Shown: positions 27,234 through 37,373, counted from the stretch's first letter. The stretch: DNA of 64,000 bases from an uncultured Lachnospiraceae bacterium (GCA_900320345.1 ONRZ01000002.1:14944-78943), one strand, 5' to 3'. Notes: generated by a model from the letters alone, not told the origin. Translations and numbers: made by a program.

Positions 27234-27286
27234 TTGACAAAACCGAACGGATGTTTTATATTACATTTTGTAGCGAACAGATGTTC
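27234..27286 (+). promoter_or_regulatory. recA promoter with two LexA (SOS) boxes
   Basis: Perfect TTGACA (27234-27239), 17-bp spacer, TATATT (27257-27262). GAAC-GGAT-GTTT sits inside the spacer (27245-27256), and a full palindrome GAAC-AGAT-GTTC lies just downstream (27275-27286); both fit the Gram-positive LexA/DinR box GAAC-N4-GTTC. A further half site GTTCG follows near 27296. LexA binding would occlude RNA polymerase and couple recA to DNA damage. Confidence 0.85.
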
Positions 27287-27360
27287 AAAATAAATGTTCG
27301 ATACAGAGTGTGGAACACGTACGGTAATTGAGAGCGGGAGCATAAGAAAAGGAGATCATT

Positions 27361-28398
27361 ATGGAAAGAGAAGAGAAGCTTAAAGCGTTGGAAGTAGCAT
27401 TATCCAAGATAGAGAAGGAGTATGGCAAGGGTTCGGTCATGAAGCTCGGCGATACATCCAATCATATGAATGTCGAGACGATACCTACCGGTTCACTGAG
27501 CCTTGATATAGCACTCGGACTTGGAGGGATCCCCAAGGGAAGGATAGTCGAGATATACGGTCCGGAATCATCGGGTAAGACGACAGTTACACTGCACATG
27601 ATAGCCGAAGTACAGAAGAGGGGCGGTATAGCAGGATTTATCGATGCCGAGCATGCCCTTGATCCCGTATATGCGAAGAATATCGGGGTAGATATAGATA
27701 ATCTGTATATTTCCCAGCCCGATAACGGTGAGCAGGCACTTGAGATCACCGAAACGATGGTGCGTTCGGGAGCCGTTGATATAATCGTTGTCGATTCGGT
27801 TGCGGCACTTGTTCCGAAGGCCGAGATAGACGGTGACATGGGAGATTCACATGTGGGCCTCCAGGCACGTCTTATGTCGCAGGCTCTCCGTAAGCTTACG
27901 GCTGTGATATCCAAGTCGAACTGTACGGTCATTTTCATCAACCAGCTTCGTGAGAAGGTCGGGGTTATGTTCGGTAATCCCGAGACTACCACGGGCGGAC
28001 GGGCACTCAAGTTCTATTCGTCGGTAAGGCTTGACGTAAGAAGGATAGAATCTCTCAAGCAGGGAGGCGAGGTCATAGGAAACCGTACCCGTGTCAAGGT
28101 TGTAAAGAATAAGATAGCTCCGCCCTTCAAGGAGGCGGAATTTGATATCATGTTCGGTAAGGGAATATCAATGGTCGGTGATATTGTCGATCTTGCGTCC
28201 AATATCGATGTTATAAACAAGTCGGGCGCATGGTATTCGTATAACGGACAGAAGATAGGCCAGGGAAGGGAGAACACGAAGCTCTATCTTGAGCAGAATC
28301 CCGAGATGCTGGCCGAGGTTGAAGCGAAGGTACGGGAGCATTACGGCCTGTCGGGTGACGGAGCTGCGGAGAATGCTTCAGGTGAGACAGAGGATTGA
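27361..28398 (+). CDS. recA: Recombinase RecA
   Basis: A 345-residue RecA that catalyses homologous pairing and activates LexA self-cleavage. Walker A GPESSGKT is at 67-74; also present are [10 protein letters not shown], the L1/L2 DNA-binding loops ([24 protein letters not shown]) and Walker [11 protein letters not shown]. It is preceded by an SOS-type promoter and followed closely by its modulator recX. Confidence 0.98.
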   Translation: MEREEKLKALEVALSKIEKEYGKGSVMKLGDTSNHMNVETIPTGSLSLDIALGLGGIPKGRIVEIYGPESSGKTTVTLHMIAEVQKRGGIAGFIDAEHALDPVYAKNIGVDIDNLYISQPDNGEQALEITETMVRSGAVDIIVVDSVAALVPKAEIDGDMGDSHVGLQARLMSQALRKLTAVISKSNCTVIFINQLREKVGVMFGNPETTTGGRALKFYSSVRLDVRRIESLKQGGEVIGNRTRVKVVKNKIAPPFKEAEFDIMFGKGISMVGDIVDLASNIDVINKSGAWYSYNGQKIGQGRENTKLYLEQNPEMLAEVEAKVREHYGLSGDGAAENASGETED

Positions 28399-28403
28399 GT
28401 GTC

Positions 28404-29021
28404 ATGATCGTTACTTCCGTTTCGGAATACGGAAAAGGAAAATATAAAGTTTTTTTGGATGAGGAATTCGCCTTTGTTTTATACAAGGGCGAATTGCTCA
28501 AATACGGTATTGTACAGGGGGATGAAGTATCCGAGACCGTGATAAGTGATATAAGGGATAATGTGCTCCTAAAGCGGGCGAAGCTGAGAGCCATGAACCT
28601 TTTAAAGAGCAGGGATTACACGGAAACGGCGCTGAGAAGGAAACTGCTTGAATCGCTTTATCCCGACGAGGCGGTCGATCAGGCTTTGGAATATGTGAAG
28701 TCCTATGGTTATATTGATGACCTAAGATACGCACAGAGCTATATAAGAAGCTGCATCGGGACAAGAAGCAGGAGGGATATAAGGAGCAGGCTCAGGACCA
28801 GAGGAGTTGCGGATGAGCTTATTGATGAAGCCTTTGAGAACGAGGGATCGTTTGAGGATGAAGAGGATGAACTCTTAAAGCGTCTTATCCTTAAGAAATG
28901 CCCGGCACCCGAAAGTCTTGACAATACCGGAAGACAGAAGTTGTATGCATACCTGTACGGCAAGGGTTTTGATCCGTATCGCGTTGATAAAGCACTAAGG
29001 GCTCTTGACATAACATACTAA
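28404..29021 (+). CDS. recX: Regulatory protein RecX
   Basis: A 205-residue helical protein modulating RecA filaments. Tandem three-helix repeats are visible (ALRRKLLESLYPDEAVDQALEY, then RDIRSRLRTRGV with DELIDEAF). Start ATG 28404 is chosen; a TTG at 28395 overlapping the recA stop is also possible. Located directly after recA as in many bacteria. Confidence 0.88.
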   Translation: MIVTSVSEYGKGKYKVFLDEEFAFVLYKGELLKYGIVQGDEVSETVISDIRDNVLLKRAKLRAMNLLKSRDYTETALRRKLLESLYPDEAVDQALEYVKSYGYIDDLRYAQSYIRSCIGTRSRRDIRSRLRTRGVADELIDEAFENEGSFEDEEDELLKRLILKKCPAPESLDNTGRQKLYAYLYGKGFDPYRVDKALRALDITY

Positions 29022-29121
29022 AAAGTATAATATTTTATATGTTGTAGTTTTTTAAGTTAGAATATGTTTTCTATATTCTATATATTAATCGTACAATGAA
29101 AACTATATAAGGAGGTGCCCT

Positions 29122-30675
29122 GTGCAATATGTAATCATTATTGCAGTTGCGGTAATTCTTCTGGCTGTCGGCTGTTTCGTAGCTTATAAGATGGGCTATG
29201 AAGCCAAGAGAAAGGCCGATGAGGAGAAGATCGGTAATGCCGATCAGAAGGCTCGCGAGATAATCGATGAAGCGCTGAAAACGGCGGAGGCCAAAAAACG
29301 TGAGGGGCTGCTCGAGGTTAAGGAAGAATCAATAAGATCCAAGAACGAAATTGAGAAAGAAACCAAGGAAAGACGAGCAGAATTACAGCGTTTGGAGCGC
29401 CGCGTACAGCAGAAGGAAGAGAATCTCGACAAGAAGACCGATGCTATCGAGAAGCGCGAAGCCAGCTTCGCACAGAAGGAAGAAGCACTTGCAAAGCAGA
29501 AGGAACAAGTTTCCAAGCTTAATGAGCAGCGTGTACAGGAACTGGAGAGGATTTCAGGTTTAACCTCTGAACAAGCAAAAGAGTATCTGTTAAAAACTGT
29601 TGAAGACGATGTAAAGCATGAAATTGCCATCCTGGTGAAGGAACTCGAATCCAGAGCCAAGGAAGAGGCAGACAAGAAGGCAAAGGAGCTTGTGGTTAAT
29701 GCCATACAGAGATGCGCCGCAGATCATGTTGCGGAAACAACGATCTCAGTAGTTCAGTTGCCTAATGATGAAATGAAGGGAAGGATCATCGGAAGAGAGG
29801 GACGTAACATACGAACCCTTGAGACGATGACAGGTGTTGATCTTATCATAGATGATACACCCGAAGCTGTTGTTCTGTCAGGCTTCGATCCCATAAGACG
29901 TGAAGTTGCAAGGATCGCTCTTGAGAAGCTGATCGTCGACGGCCGTATCCATCCGGCAAGGATAGAGGAAATGGTCGAGAAGGCTCAGAAGGAAGTTGAG
30001 ACAATGATACGTGAGGAAGGTGAAGCCGCAACACTGGAGGTTGGTGTTCACGGCATCCATCCCGAACTTATCAAGCTTCTCGGACGTCTTAAGTTCAGGA
30101 CCAGTTACGGTCAGAACGTTTTGAAGCATTCCATTGAAGTATCATTATTGTGCGGTCTTTTAGCCTCTGAGATAGGCATTGATGTCCGCCTCGCCAAGAG
30201 GGCTGGACTTCTGCATGATATCGGTAAGGCAGTGGATCATGAGATGGAAGGCTCACACATTCAGCTCGGAGTTGAATTGTGCAGAAAGTATAAGGAATCG
30301 GCAACAGTTATCAATGCGGTTGAAGCACATCACGGTGATGTAGAGCCGCAGACTCTTTTTGCAGTGCTGGTGCAGGCGGCGGATACCATTTCCGCAGCTC
30401 GTCCGGGTGCAAGAAGAGAAACATTGGAAACATACACTAACAGATTAAAGCAACTTGAAGATATAACAAATTCATTCAAGGGAGTAGACAAATCTTTTGC
30501 TATTCAGGCAGGCCGTGAAGTTCGTATAATGGTAGTTCCTGAGCAGGTAAGTGACGCGGATATGGTATTACTCGCAAGAGATATTTCCAAGAAGATAGAA
30601 GAGGAAATGGAATATCCGGGTCAGATCAAGGTCAATGTGATACGAGAGAGTCGCGTGACTGATTTTGCCAAGTAA
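29122..30675 (+). CDS. rny: Ribonuclease Y
   Basis: A 517-residue membrane-anchored endoribonuclease starting mRNA decay in Firmicutes. An N-terminal membrane helix (residues ~3-22) is followed by a long coiled coil (~30-200), a KH domain ([13 protein letters not shown]) and an HD domain ([12 protein letters not shown] near 365). It starts with GTG at 29122 after a strong GGAGGT. A strong terminator follows the stop. Confidence 0.97.
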   Translation: MQYVIIIAVAVILLAVGCFVAYKMGYEAKRKADEEKIGNADQKAREIIDEALKTAEAKKREGLLEVKEESIRSKNEIEKETKERRAELQRLERRVQQKEENLDKKTDAIEKREASFAQKEEALAKQKEQVSKLNEQRVQELERISGLTSEQAKEYLLKTVEDDVKHEIAILVKELESRAKEEADKKAKELVVNAIQRCAADHVAETTISVVQLPNDEMKGRIIGREGRNIRTLETMTGVDLIIDDTPEAVVLSGFDPIRREVARIALEKLIVDGRIHPARIEEMVEKAQKEVETMIREEGEAATLEVGVHGIHPELIKLLGRLKFRTSYGQNVLKHSIEVSLLCGLLASEIGIDVRLAKRAGLLHDIGKAVDHEMEGSHIQLGVELCRKYKESATVINAVEAHHGDVEPQTLFAVLVQAADTISAARPGARRETLETYTNRLKQLEDITNSFKGVDKSFAIQAGREVRIMVVPEQVSDADMVLLARDISKKIEEEMEYPGQIKVNVIRESRVTDFAK

Positions 30676-30687
30676 GATAATAACAAT

Positions 30688-30717
30688 AAACCCCATGCCA
30701 TATGGCATGGGGTTTTT
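30688..30717 (+). terminator. Intrinsic terminator after rny, near-symmetric
   Basis: A perfect 11-bp palindrome CCCCATGCCA/TGGCATGGGG with AAA before and TTTTT after. It ends the rny transcript. The same structure read on the minus strand follows tRNA-Met with only a short T run, so it may serve both directions. Confidence 0.9.
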
Positions 30718-30722
30718 AAGTG

Positions 30723-30796
30723 TAGCGAGAGAGAGACTTGAACTCTCAACCTCCCGGGTATGAACCGGACGCTCTAGCCAGTTGAGCCATCTCGCC
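30723..30796 (-). tRNA. tRNA-Met (CAT), elongator type
   Basis: A 74-nt cloverleaf on the minus strand: acceptor arms GGCGAGA/TCTCGCT, D arm with CTGGCTAGAGC, anticodon loop TTCATAC, T arm GAGAG-TTCAAGT-CTCTC, discriminator A. The GTTCATACC loop context and G1-U72 end match the Bacillus elongator tRNA-Met rather than the initiator. A lysidine-modified tRNA-Ile2 is the alternative for a CAT anticodon. The 3' CCA is not encoded. Confidence 0.92.
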
Positions 30797-30824
30797 AAAT
30801 CATACGGTTTATCGCCGCCTTGCT

Positions 30825-30854
30825 ATTATACTAATCCTTAACAGGTATTGTCAA
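30825..30854 (-). promoter_or_regulatory. Promoter of tRNA-Met
   Basis: On the minus strand TTGACA (30854-30849), an 18-bp spacer and TATAAT (30830-30825) precede the tRNA by about 28 bp. Confidence 0.75.
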
Positions 30855-30955
30855 GAAAATTTTATTGATTCTTTCATTTATATTGGGTGTGTAGTATAAT
30901 ATATAAGAATTGTCAGCATAATCTGCTGTTCTGAATATAAAACGGAGGTACAAGT

Positions 30956-32290
30956 ATGAGAAAGCTTTTGATCATGATGTCTTTAGGGATTATGTGTATG
31001 GGACTGAGTGCCTGTGAGGCAACAGGTATCGATCCGACGGCTATTCAGGACGCAACCGAGTCTGTTAAGCAGGTGGCTGAGACTGTAAACGAAGTGGAGA
31101 CATATGTTGATGAGATAAAGGAATCCGTCCAGGAAGGCATAGACAATACAAATGCCGCGATGGAATGGTATAAGACAGAAGCATGGGCGGATAATCCGTG
31201 GATAAGTACCCCGATAACCGAGGAACAGGTAGAGGGACTTATAGAAGCAGGTCAGAATGAGATAAATTCGTATATAGGTGAGAATGCGGTCTATGACGTG
31301 CTGAGCGAGGAAGACATGCAGTTCTTCGCAGACTATTTTGCGGACGAGAGTGTGAACGGTTTTCTCTTAAGCACATATGAGAAGCCGGAGGCCTGCAATG
31401 TAAAGGAAGCACTTATCAGAGATGATGCGATAATCGAAGATCTGGACAAGGCGGATAAAAAGAACAGTGACCTGTCGGATTTCACAGGCAAGATTTCCGA
31501 GGAAAATATAAACGGTACAATGAGATCCGTGCTCGGAATAGAGAATTCACAGCTTGACAGACCGCTCAAGTTATCGGATGAGAATTATCTGTATATAGAA
31601 AAGAGTGAGGATTGCAGGAGACTTGTCTGCAACGGCGGTTTCTATTACAACAATATATATCTTGTAATGATGTGCGCCGAGAATGCGGATGCTCCGTTTG
31701 CGCTTACAGTTTTGACCAAGCTCGATGACGGGAGCATGCGCATAAACATGAATTACTGGAGTGAGGATATGGACGGAGTAGACTGGGACGGTTCCTTCCT
31801 CTATGATCTGTATGATATGATGCAGGATTCGGATCTTAAGAACGTCATCAATATCCCCGGGCTTAAGGGCGGCAACATTTCATTGGGTGCTATTGCAAGC
31901 GAAATGGAGGGCATCGGATTATCGGGCAGGAGTATCGAAGATACGGCGAAGCTCATTTCGGATGCGGAGGATGAAGCCAGGACTTATGTTCAGTCCTTTA
32001 AGGGATATGATGTGTACTACAGTGATATAGATCCCCAGGCAGTCGGTGAGTATGTGGTTTCGCAGATAGATATCACTTCGGGCGACTATACAACAGCTGA
32101 GGGAATAGGTATAGGCACATCTCTCGAACAGCTTAAGAAAGCCTACGGTGACGGCATCGAGGCAAGGCTTTCCGGAGGCAGGAAGCAGCTGATGTATGAA
32201 AGGGGCAAGTATAACATGCTCTTCATCGTGGATAAGAGCGGTAAAATAGAAGAAATGACGATGTTCCTTGCTGATCAGATCAGTAAATAG
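30956..32290 (+). CDS. Putative lipoprotein of unknown function
   Basis: A 444-residue exported protein. A signal peptide with lipobox LSAC puts the lipidated cysteine at residue 20. The rest is acidic and soluble. Residues ~20-60 look like an amphipathic coiled helix ([20 protein letters not shown]). The C-terminal ~70 residues ([16 protein letters not shown], then [19 protein letters not shown]) resemble a small repeat-type beta-alpha module seen in other secreted Clostridia proteins. A TATAAT at 30895-30900 is a plausible -10. No family name can be assigned. Confidence 0.8.
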   Translation: MRKLLIMMSLGIMCMGLSACEATGIDPTAIQDATESVKQVAETVNEVETYVDEIKESVQEGIDNTNAAMEWYKTEAWADNPWISTPITEEQVEGLIEAGQNEINSYIGENAVYDVLSEEDMQFFADYFADESVNGFLLSTYEKPEACNVKEALIRDDAIIEDLDKADKKNSDLSDFTGKISEENINGTMRSVLGIENSQLDRPLKLSDENYLYIEKSEDCRRLVCNGGFYYNNIYLVMMCAENADAPFALTVLTKLDDGSMRINMNYWSEDMDGVDWDGSFLYDLYDMMQDSDLKNVINIPGLKGGNISLGAIASEMEGIGLSGRSIEDTAKLISDAEDEARTYVQSFKGYDVYYSDIDPQAVGEYVVSQIDITSGDYTTAEGIGIGTSLEQLKKAYGDGIEARLSGGRKQLMYERGKYNMLFIVDKSGKIEEMTMFLADQISK

Positions 32291-32318
32291 ACGGTCGTAC
32301 GGGTTTCGGAGAAAGATA

Positions 32319-32858
32319 ATGCGTGTTGGAATGGGATATGATGTCCATCGTCTGACGGAGGACAGGGAACTTATTATCGGGGGTGTGAAGATACCCTATG
32401 AGAAGGGATTATTAGGACATTCGGATGCGGATGTCCTATTGCATGCCATAATGGATGCAATGCTCGGCGCTGCCGCACTCGGGGATATAGGCAGTCATTT
32501 TCCCGATACGGATGAGCGGTTTAAGGACGCGGACAGTATGGAACTGTTAAGATGCGTCGGAGATATGATCGAGGAGGAGCATTATATCATCGAGAATATC
32601 GACGCCACTATAATAGCCCAGAAACCGAAGATGCGTCCGTATATTGAGCAAATGCGCGAAAACATAGCGGGGGCTCTCGGAATAGATATCACACAGGTGA
32701 ATGTCAAGGCAACAACCGAAGAAGGCCTTGGATTCACAGGGAGCGGAGAAGGAATATCATCACAGGCTGTTTGTATGTTGAGTTCCGTAAAAGAACTCGG
32801 AAGTATGCCGGTTGGCGGCAATTGTGATACCTGCGGCGGATGTCCGATGAGACAGTAA
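32319..32858 (+). CDS. ispF: 2-C-methyl-D-erythritol 2,4-cyclodiphosphate synthase IspF with Cys-rich tail
   Basis: A 179-residue MEP-pathway enzyme. The zinc-binding GYDVHRL near residue 8 and [19 protein letters not shown] near 40, the [13 protein letters not shown] loop and [17 protein letters not shown] are all intact. About 20 extra residues at the C terminus contain CDTCGGC, unlike standard IspF of ~158 residues. ATG 32319 is the proper start; it lies 28 bp after the lipoprotein gene. Confidence 0.94.
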   Translation: MRVGMGYDVHRLTEDRELIIGGVKIPYEKGLLGHSDADVLLHAIMDAMLGAAALGDIGSHFPDTDERFKDADSMELLRCVGDMIEEEHYIIENIDATIIAQKPKMRPYIEQMRENIAGALGIDITQVNVKATTEEGLGFTGSGEGISSQAVCMLSSVKELGSMPVGGNCDTCGGCPMRQ

Positions 32859-32899
32859 GATAAGGTTGAAGAGGACCTTACGCGGCAGAAGAGTGAGTT

Positions 32900-33604
32900 A
32901 TGGGGATCATAAAAAATATTAAAGAAGAGATCAGAATAATAAGGGAGAGGGATCCGGCTATACATTCATCCATGGAAGTGTTTCTGTATCCGAGTTTCAG
33001 GGTAATGCTTCATTACAGGCTGGCTCACAGACTGTACCTTAAGAAGCATTATTTTCTTGCAAGGTGCATTTCCCAGCGCGGCGTCAGAAAGACCGGTATC
33101 GAGATACATCCCGGAGCCAGTATCGGCAGCGGCTTTTTTATAGATCACGGGAGCGGAGTCATAATCGGAGAGACATCGATCATCGGGAATAACGTAACCC
33201 TGTATCAGGGGGTGACGCTCGGAGGAACGGGTAAGGAGACAGGCAAGAGGCATCCTACGATCGAGGATAATGTTATGATATCGGCCGGTGCCAAGATCCT
33301 CGGGTCGTTCACCATAGGGGCCAATTCCAAGATAGGAGCAGGTTCGGTGGTGCTCGAAGAGGTACCGCCCAACTGTACGGTGGTAGGTGTTCCGGGGCGT
33401 ATAGTCAAACGTGAAAATGAGACGATACCGCGTGAGAGCATGGATCAGATCCACCTTCCGGATCCTATCAAGGAGGATATACAGAACCTGCAGCGTGCCA
33501 ATTCGGAACTTACGAACAGGCTTCTTGATATGGAGAATGAGATAAGGCAGTTAAAGAAAGACAGACAGAATCAGGAGAGGCAAAAAAACAATGAGATTAT
33601 ATAA
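32900..33604 (+). CDS. cysE: Serine O-acetyltransferase
   Basis: A 234-residue acetyltransferase making O-acetylserine for cysteine synthesis. The left-handed beta-helix hexapeptide repeats are clear (IEIHPGASIGSGFFIDHG, VIIGETSIIGNNVTLYQG) with catalytic His residues. The C-terminal ~45 residues form a charged coiled coil. Its end overlaps cysS by 14 bp, joining cysteine synthesis and charging in one operon. Confidence 0.95.
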   Translation: MGIIKNIKEEIRIIRERDPAIHSSMEVFLYPSFRVMLHYRLAHRLYLKKHYFLARCISQRGVRKTGIEIHPGASIGSGFFIDHGSGVIIGETSIIGNNVTLYQGVTLGGTGKETGKRHPTIEDNVMISAGAKILGSFTIGANSKIGAGSVVLEEVPPNCTVVGVPGRIVKRENETIPRESMDQIHLPDPIKEDIQNLQRANSELTNRLLDMENEIRQLKKDRQNQERQKNNEII

Positions 33605-34988
33605 TTCGCTTACCAAGAGAGTTGAGGAATTCATACCGATAGAGGAAGGCAGGGTATCGATGTATACCTGCGGACCTACCGTGTATCATTTTGCGCATAT
33701 AGGGAACTTAAGAAGCTACATCTGTGAGGATGTCCTTGAGAAACTGCTGAGATTTTCGGGACTTGATGTGAAGCGTGTCATGAACATAACCGATGTCGGT
33801 CATCTGTCCTCTGATGCGGACACCGGAGAGGATAAGATGCTTAAAGGTGCAAAGCGTGAGCACAAGACCGTTATGGAGATAGCCAGGTATTATACTGATG
33901 CTTTCTTCTCGGATTGTGCCAAGCTTAATATCAAGACTCCGGATGTTGTAGAGCCTGCAACGAACTGCATCCCCGAATTCATCCATATGATAGAGGGCCT
34001 GCTTGAAAAGGGATATGCGTACAAGGCGGGAGAGAATATATATTTTGATACATCCAGGCTTAAGGAATATTATGTCTTCGGCAATCAGAATGAAGATGAA
34101 CTCATGGTCGGCGTAAGGGATGATGTGACCGAAGATACAAATAAGAGGAATAAGAATGATTTCGTGCTCTGGTTTACAAAGTCGAAATTCGAAGATCAGG
34201 CATTAAAATGGGAAAGCCCGTGGGGTGTGGGATATCCCGGGTGGCATATAGAGTGCTCATGCATCAGCATGAAGCATCTGGGAGAGAGGCTGGACCTTCA
34301 CTGCGGAGGGATAGACAATATGTTCCCGCACCATACAAACGAGATAGCACAGAGCGAATCGTTCATAGGGCACAAGTGGTGCAATTACTGGTTCCATGTA
34401 CATCATCTTAATGATGAGACGGGTAAGATGAGTAAGAGCAAGGGAGAGTTCCTTACGGTATCGCTTCTTGAAAAAAAAGGCTACGATCCGCTTGTTTACA
34501 GGCTTTTCGTACTGCAGTCGCATTATCGTAAGCCGCTCACGTTTTCGTTTGAAACACTCGACCAGACGGCCGCTACATATAAGAAATTAAAGTCAAGGAT
34601 CGCAGCGGTTGCGGATGAAGGGAATGTCGATGAGGCGGCGCTTAAGGAATGGCATGATAAATTCGTACAGGCTGTCGGTGATGACTGCAATACGGCCATG
34701 GGACTGACGCTTCTGTATGATGTCCTCAAATCCGAGCTTAACGGTGCAACAAAGCGCGGGATAATAGAAGATTACGATCGTGTGCTGTCGCTCGATCTTC
34801 TTAAGGAAGACGAAGAAGAGGCGGTTGATGATGAACTCAGGGCATACGTTGAAGCAAGGATAGAAGAGAGAGCCGAAGCCAAAAAGGCTAAGGATTTCGC
34901 CAGGGCGGATGCCATAAGGGATGAACTTGCATCCAAGGGGATAATGATAAAGGATACCAGAGAGGGAGTAGTATGGAGCAGGGCGTAG
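33591..34988 (+). CDS. cysS: Cysteinyl-tRNA synthetase
   Basis: A 465-residue class I synthetase. The zinc-site TCGPTVYHFAHIGN contains the HIGN-type signature, and KMSKSKGEF (KMSKS) lies near 280. C-terminal anticodon-binding helices follow. Length is usual for Firmicutes. Overlaps cysE and mrnC. Confidence 0.97.
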   Translation: MRLYNSLTKRVEEFIPIEEGRVSMYTCGPTVYHFAHIGNLRSYICEDVLEKLLRFSGLDVKRVMNITDVGHLSSDADTGEDKMLKGAKREHKTVMEIARYYTDAFFSDCAKLNIKTPDVVEPATNCIPEFIHMIEGLLEKGYAYKAGENIYFDTSRLKEYYVFGNQNEDELMVGVRDDVTEDTNKRNKNDFVLWFTKSKFEDQALKWESPWGVGYPGWHIECSCISMKHLGERLDLHCGGIDNMFPHHTNEIAQSESFIGHKWCNYWFHVHHLNDETGKMSKSKGEFLTVSLLEKKGYDPLVYRLFVLQSHYRKPLTFSFETLDQTAATYKKLKSRIAAVADEGNVDEAALKEWHDKFVQAVGDDCNTAMGLTLLYDVLKSELNGATKRGIIEDYDRVLSLDLLKEDEEEAVDDELRAYVEARIEERAEAKKAKDFARADAIRDELASKGIMIKDTREGVVWSRA

Positions 34989-35431
34989 CTTCCGATATGA
35001 GTATTTTGGAGAGTATCAAGACCGGCTTTGAGCTTGAGAGCCTGGATTTAAAGCGATACTCCCCGCTCTCGCTTGCATTTATCGGTGACAGTGTTTTCGA
35101 TCTTGTCGTAAAAACGGTCATGGTCGAGAAGGCCAACTGTCCGGCAAATGTACTCCATAAAAGGACGAGTGCCATTGTGAAGGCGCAGTCGCAGTCCAGG
35201 ATGGCGCAGTGGTATCTGGATAATGATATCCTGAGTGATGAAGAGCACGATATTTACCGAAGGGGACGGAACGCCAAGTCGGCCACAACAGCCAAAAATG
35301 CGTCGGTATCAGACTATCGCAGGGCTACGGGAGTAGAGGCTCTGGTGGGATATCTGTATCTTACCGGGAGAACGGATCGTATAGTTGAGCTGATAAGGAT
35401 CGGAATGGAAGCCATAGGTGCACCGGTATGA
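34973..35431 (+). CDS. mrnC: Mini-ribonuclease III
   Basis: A 152-residue RNase III-type dimeric nuclease without a double-stranded RNA-binding domain; in Bacillus it matures 23S rRNA. SLAFIGDSVFDLVVKT and the second acidic motif ATGVEALVGYLYL are both present. It overlaps cysS by 16 bp, in the conserved cysS-mrnC-rlmB order. Confidence 0.94.
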   Translation: MEQGVASDMSILESIKTGFELESLDLKRYSPLSLAFIGDSVFDLVVKTVMVEKANCPANVLHKRTSAIVKAQSQSRMAQWYLDNDILSDEEHDIYRRGRNAKSATTAKNASVSDYRRATGVEALVGYLYLTGRTDRIVELIRIGMEAIGAPV

Positions 35432-35468
35432 AAAATCCGGACGATCTTAGAACATAACAGGTGATCAT

Positions 35469-36215
35469 ATGTCATATGAAGAATCATATATAGAGGGACG
35501 GAATGCCGTAATGGAGGCACTGCGTTCCGGCAGGCCGATAGATAAACTGTATATCCTTGACGGATGTCATGACGGGCCTGTATCGTCGATCAGACGTGAA
35601 GCCAAGAAGAGAGATGCCATAATAAAATTTGTCGAGAAGGAATTCCTTGACCGCATGAGCAGCACTGGACGGCATCAGGGAGTGATAGCCGTGGCGGCGG
35701 CATATGAATACGCAGAGGTTGAGGATATACTTAAGAAGGCGGAAGATAAGGGGGAAGCGCCGTTTATCTTTTTGCTTGATAATATCGAGGATCCGCATAA
35801 TCTCGGAGCGATAATAAGGACGGCAAATCTGTGCGGAGCCCATGGGGTGATAATACCGAAAAACAGGGCGGTCGGACTTACGGCAACGGTGGCAAGGACT
35901 TCCGCGGGAGCACTCAATTATACACCGGTTGCAAGAGTCACCAATCTGGCAAGGACTATAGAGGAACTTAAGGATAAGGGATTATGGTTCGTATGCGCGG
36001 ATATGGACGGAGAAGTAATGTATGACCAGAACCTTACGGGACCCATAGGACTTATTATCGGAGCCGAAGGTGAAGGCGTGAGCCGGCTGGTAAAGGAAAA
36101 ATGCGATTATATCGCCTCGATCCCGATGAGGGGTGATATAGATTCGCTCAATGCTTCCGTGGCTGCAGGGGTGCTCGCATACGAGATAGTAAGACAGAGG
36201 CTTAAGAAAGTTTAG
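35469..36215 (+). CDS. rlmB: 23S rRNA (guanosine-2'-O-)-methyltransferase RlmB family
   Basis: A 248-residue SPOUT methyltransferase. An N-terminal substrate-binding domain (YIEGRNAVMEALRSG) precedes the knotted catalytic domain (LLDNIEDPHNLGAIIRTA, GLIIGAEGEGVSRLV, SLNASVAAGVLAYE). The gene order supports RlmB; the target nucleotide is assumed from the family. Confidence 0.93.
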   Translation: MSYEESYIEGRNAVMEALRSGRPIDKLYILDGCHDGPVSSIRREAKKRDAIIKFVEKEFLDRMSSTGRHQGVIAVAAAYEYAEVEDILKKAEDKGEAPFIFLLDNIEDPHNLGAIIRTANLCGAHGVIIPKNRAVGLTATVARTSAGALNYTPVARVTNLARTIEELKDKGLWFVCADMDGEVMYDQNLTGPIGLIIGAEGEGVSRLVKEKCDYIASIPMRGDIDSLNASVAAGVLAYEIVRQRLKKV

Positions 36216-36224
36216 ACGATAAAT

Positions 36225-36854
36225 ATGAATCCTGAAAAATATGAAGATTTAACCGATGTGGAGCTTATCATACGTTGTCGTGAAGGACAGAGCGACATAA
36301 CCGATTATCTTATGGAAAAATATAAGGATCTGGTCAAGGTAAAGGCTAGATCCATGTATATTTTAGGGGCTGATAACGACGATCTTATCCAGGAGGGTAT
36401 GATAGGCCTGTTTAAGGCGATAAGGGATTATGATGCCGGACGGGATGCAAGTTTTTACACATTTGCGGAGTTATGCATATCGCGGCAGATATATACAGCA
36501 GTACAGGCATCCAGAAGGCAGAAACATATCCCTCTTAATAACTATATCTCACTGTACGGCAATGTATCCGAAAATGCGGATGATGAAGAAAGATATCTTA
36601 TAGATGCACTTCAGCCCACGGGTGATCTGAGCCCCGAAGAGCTTGTGATCGACCGTGAAAATATGAGCGTTCTTGAACAACGGATAGAGGAGAGCCTAAG
36701 TGCCTTTGAAAAACAGGTGCTCGACCTGTACGTTACCGGCATGTCTTATGTGCAGATAGCCAAGGTCCTCGGACGAGATGAGAAGTCAACGGACAATGCG
36801 CTGCAGAGACTGAAGGGCAAGATCAGGAAGATCATAAAAGAAGAAGGGAAATAG
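36225..36854 (+). CDS. sigH: RNA polymerase sigma-H factor (Spo0H type)
   Basis: A 209-residue sigma-70-family factor. Region 2 (LVKVKARSMYILGADNDDLIQEG, given here from about residues 31 to 53 in part) and region 4 (FEKQVLDLYVTGMSYVQIAK near 160-180) match SigH. It lies after rlmB as in Bacillus and Clostridia. In spore formers it drives early sporulation and stationary-phase genes. No regulator is adjacent. Confidence 0.93.
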   Translation: MNPEKYEDLTDVELIIRCREGQSDITDYLMEKYKDLVKVKARSMYILGADNDDLIQEGMIGLFKAIRDYDAGRDASFYTFAELCISRQIYTAVQASRRQKHIPLNNYISLYGNVSENADDEERYLIDALQPTGDLSPEELVIDRENMSVLEQRIEESLSAFEKQVLDLYVTGMSYVQIAKVLGRDEKSTDNALQRLKGKIRKIIKEEGK

Positions 36855-36902
36855 AGAACTGTCATATGCTTACAACTTTTTAGAGGATAGAGCAGTAACG
36901 GG

Positions 36903-36959
36903 TTGACAGGTCGCGGCAGATGAGGTATATTAAGTGTACTAATTGAATTAGTACACTTA
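36903..36959 (+). promoter_or_regulatory. Promoter and palindromic operator of the GntR/ABC operon
   Basis: TTGACA (36903-36908), 17-bp spacer, TATATT (36926-36931). Directly downstream, 36931-36959 is a perfect 29-bp palindrome with a single central base (arms TAAGTGTACTAATT and its complement). It covers the transcription start, an ideal repressor site for the GntR protein encoded 25 bp further on, so autoregulation is likely. Confidence 0.85.
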
Positions 36960-36983
36960 TTTTGTTGGAAAGGAGATGCCGGT

Positions 36984-37373
36984 ATGATCCTGATAGACTA
37001 TAAAGATTCAAGACCGATATATGAGCAGGTATTTGACAAGCTGCGTCTGCTCATCCTTAACGGAGTACTGAAGCAGGATGAGAAGATACCTTCGGTACGG
37101 ACTCTGGCTATGGAGCTTTCCATAAATCCGAACACCATACAGCGTGCCTACAGTGAACTGGAACGGCAGGGATATATCTATACCGTGAAGGGACGGGGCA
37201 ATTTCGTGTCGGATACGGGACAGCTTAAGAATGAATATCGAAGGGAGATATTCGGGCGGCTTGATGAGGTGATAGCCGCGGCGGACAATGCGGGTATGTC
37301 AAGAAGTGAACTTGTGGATCACATAAAGAATAAAGAAGAGATCCTGGATGACAGGGGAGGTGAGGATAAGTGA
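36984..37373 (+). CDS. GntR-family transcriptional regulator, YtrA subfamily
   Basis: A 129-residue repressor. An N-terminal winged helix (PIYEQVFDKLRLLILNGVL, SVRTLAMELSINPNTIQRAY) is followed by a short ~50-residue dimerisation tail, the YtrA arrangement. Such regulators control the ABC transporter genes next to them; here the ATPase gene overlaps by four bases. The inducer is probably a cell-envelope stress or antibiotic, as for B. subtilis ytr; inference. Confidence 0.92.
   Translation: MILIDYKDSRPIYEQVFDKLRLLILNGVLKQDEKIPSVRTLAMELSINPNTIQRAYSELERQGYIYTVKGRGNFVSDTGQLKNEYRREIFGRLDEVIAAADNAGMSRSELVDHIKNKEEILDDRGGEDK

Larger units (their letters stand above)
27041..27360. other. Intergenic region between cinA and recA
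   Basis: A 320-bp gap holding a possible small gene (27095-27220), the recA promoter with two LexA-type boxes, and an AT-rich leader ending in AAGGAG before recA. No terminator hairpin for the cinA transcript is obvious. Confidence 0.6.

Noticed and set aside
32859..32899. Cysteine T-box before cysE-cysS
   Set aside because: The gap is 41 bp and holds no terminator or specifier structure.
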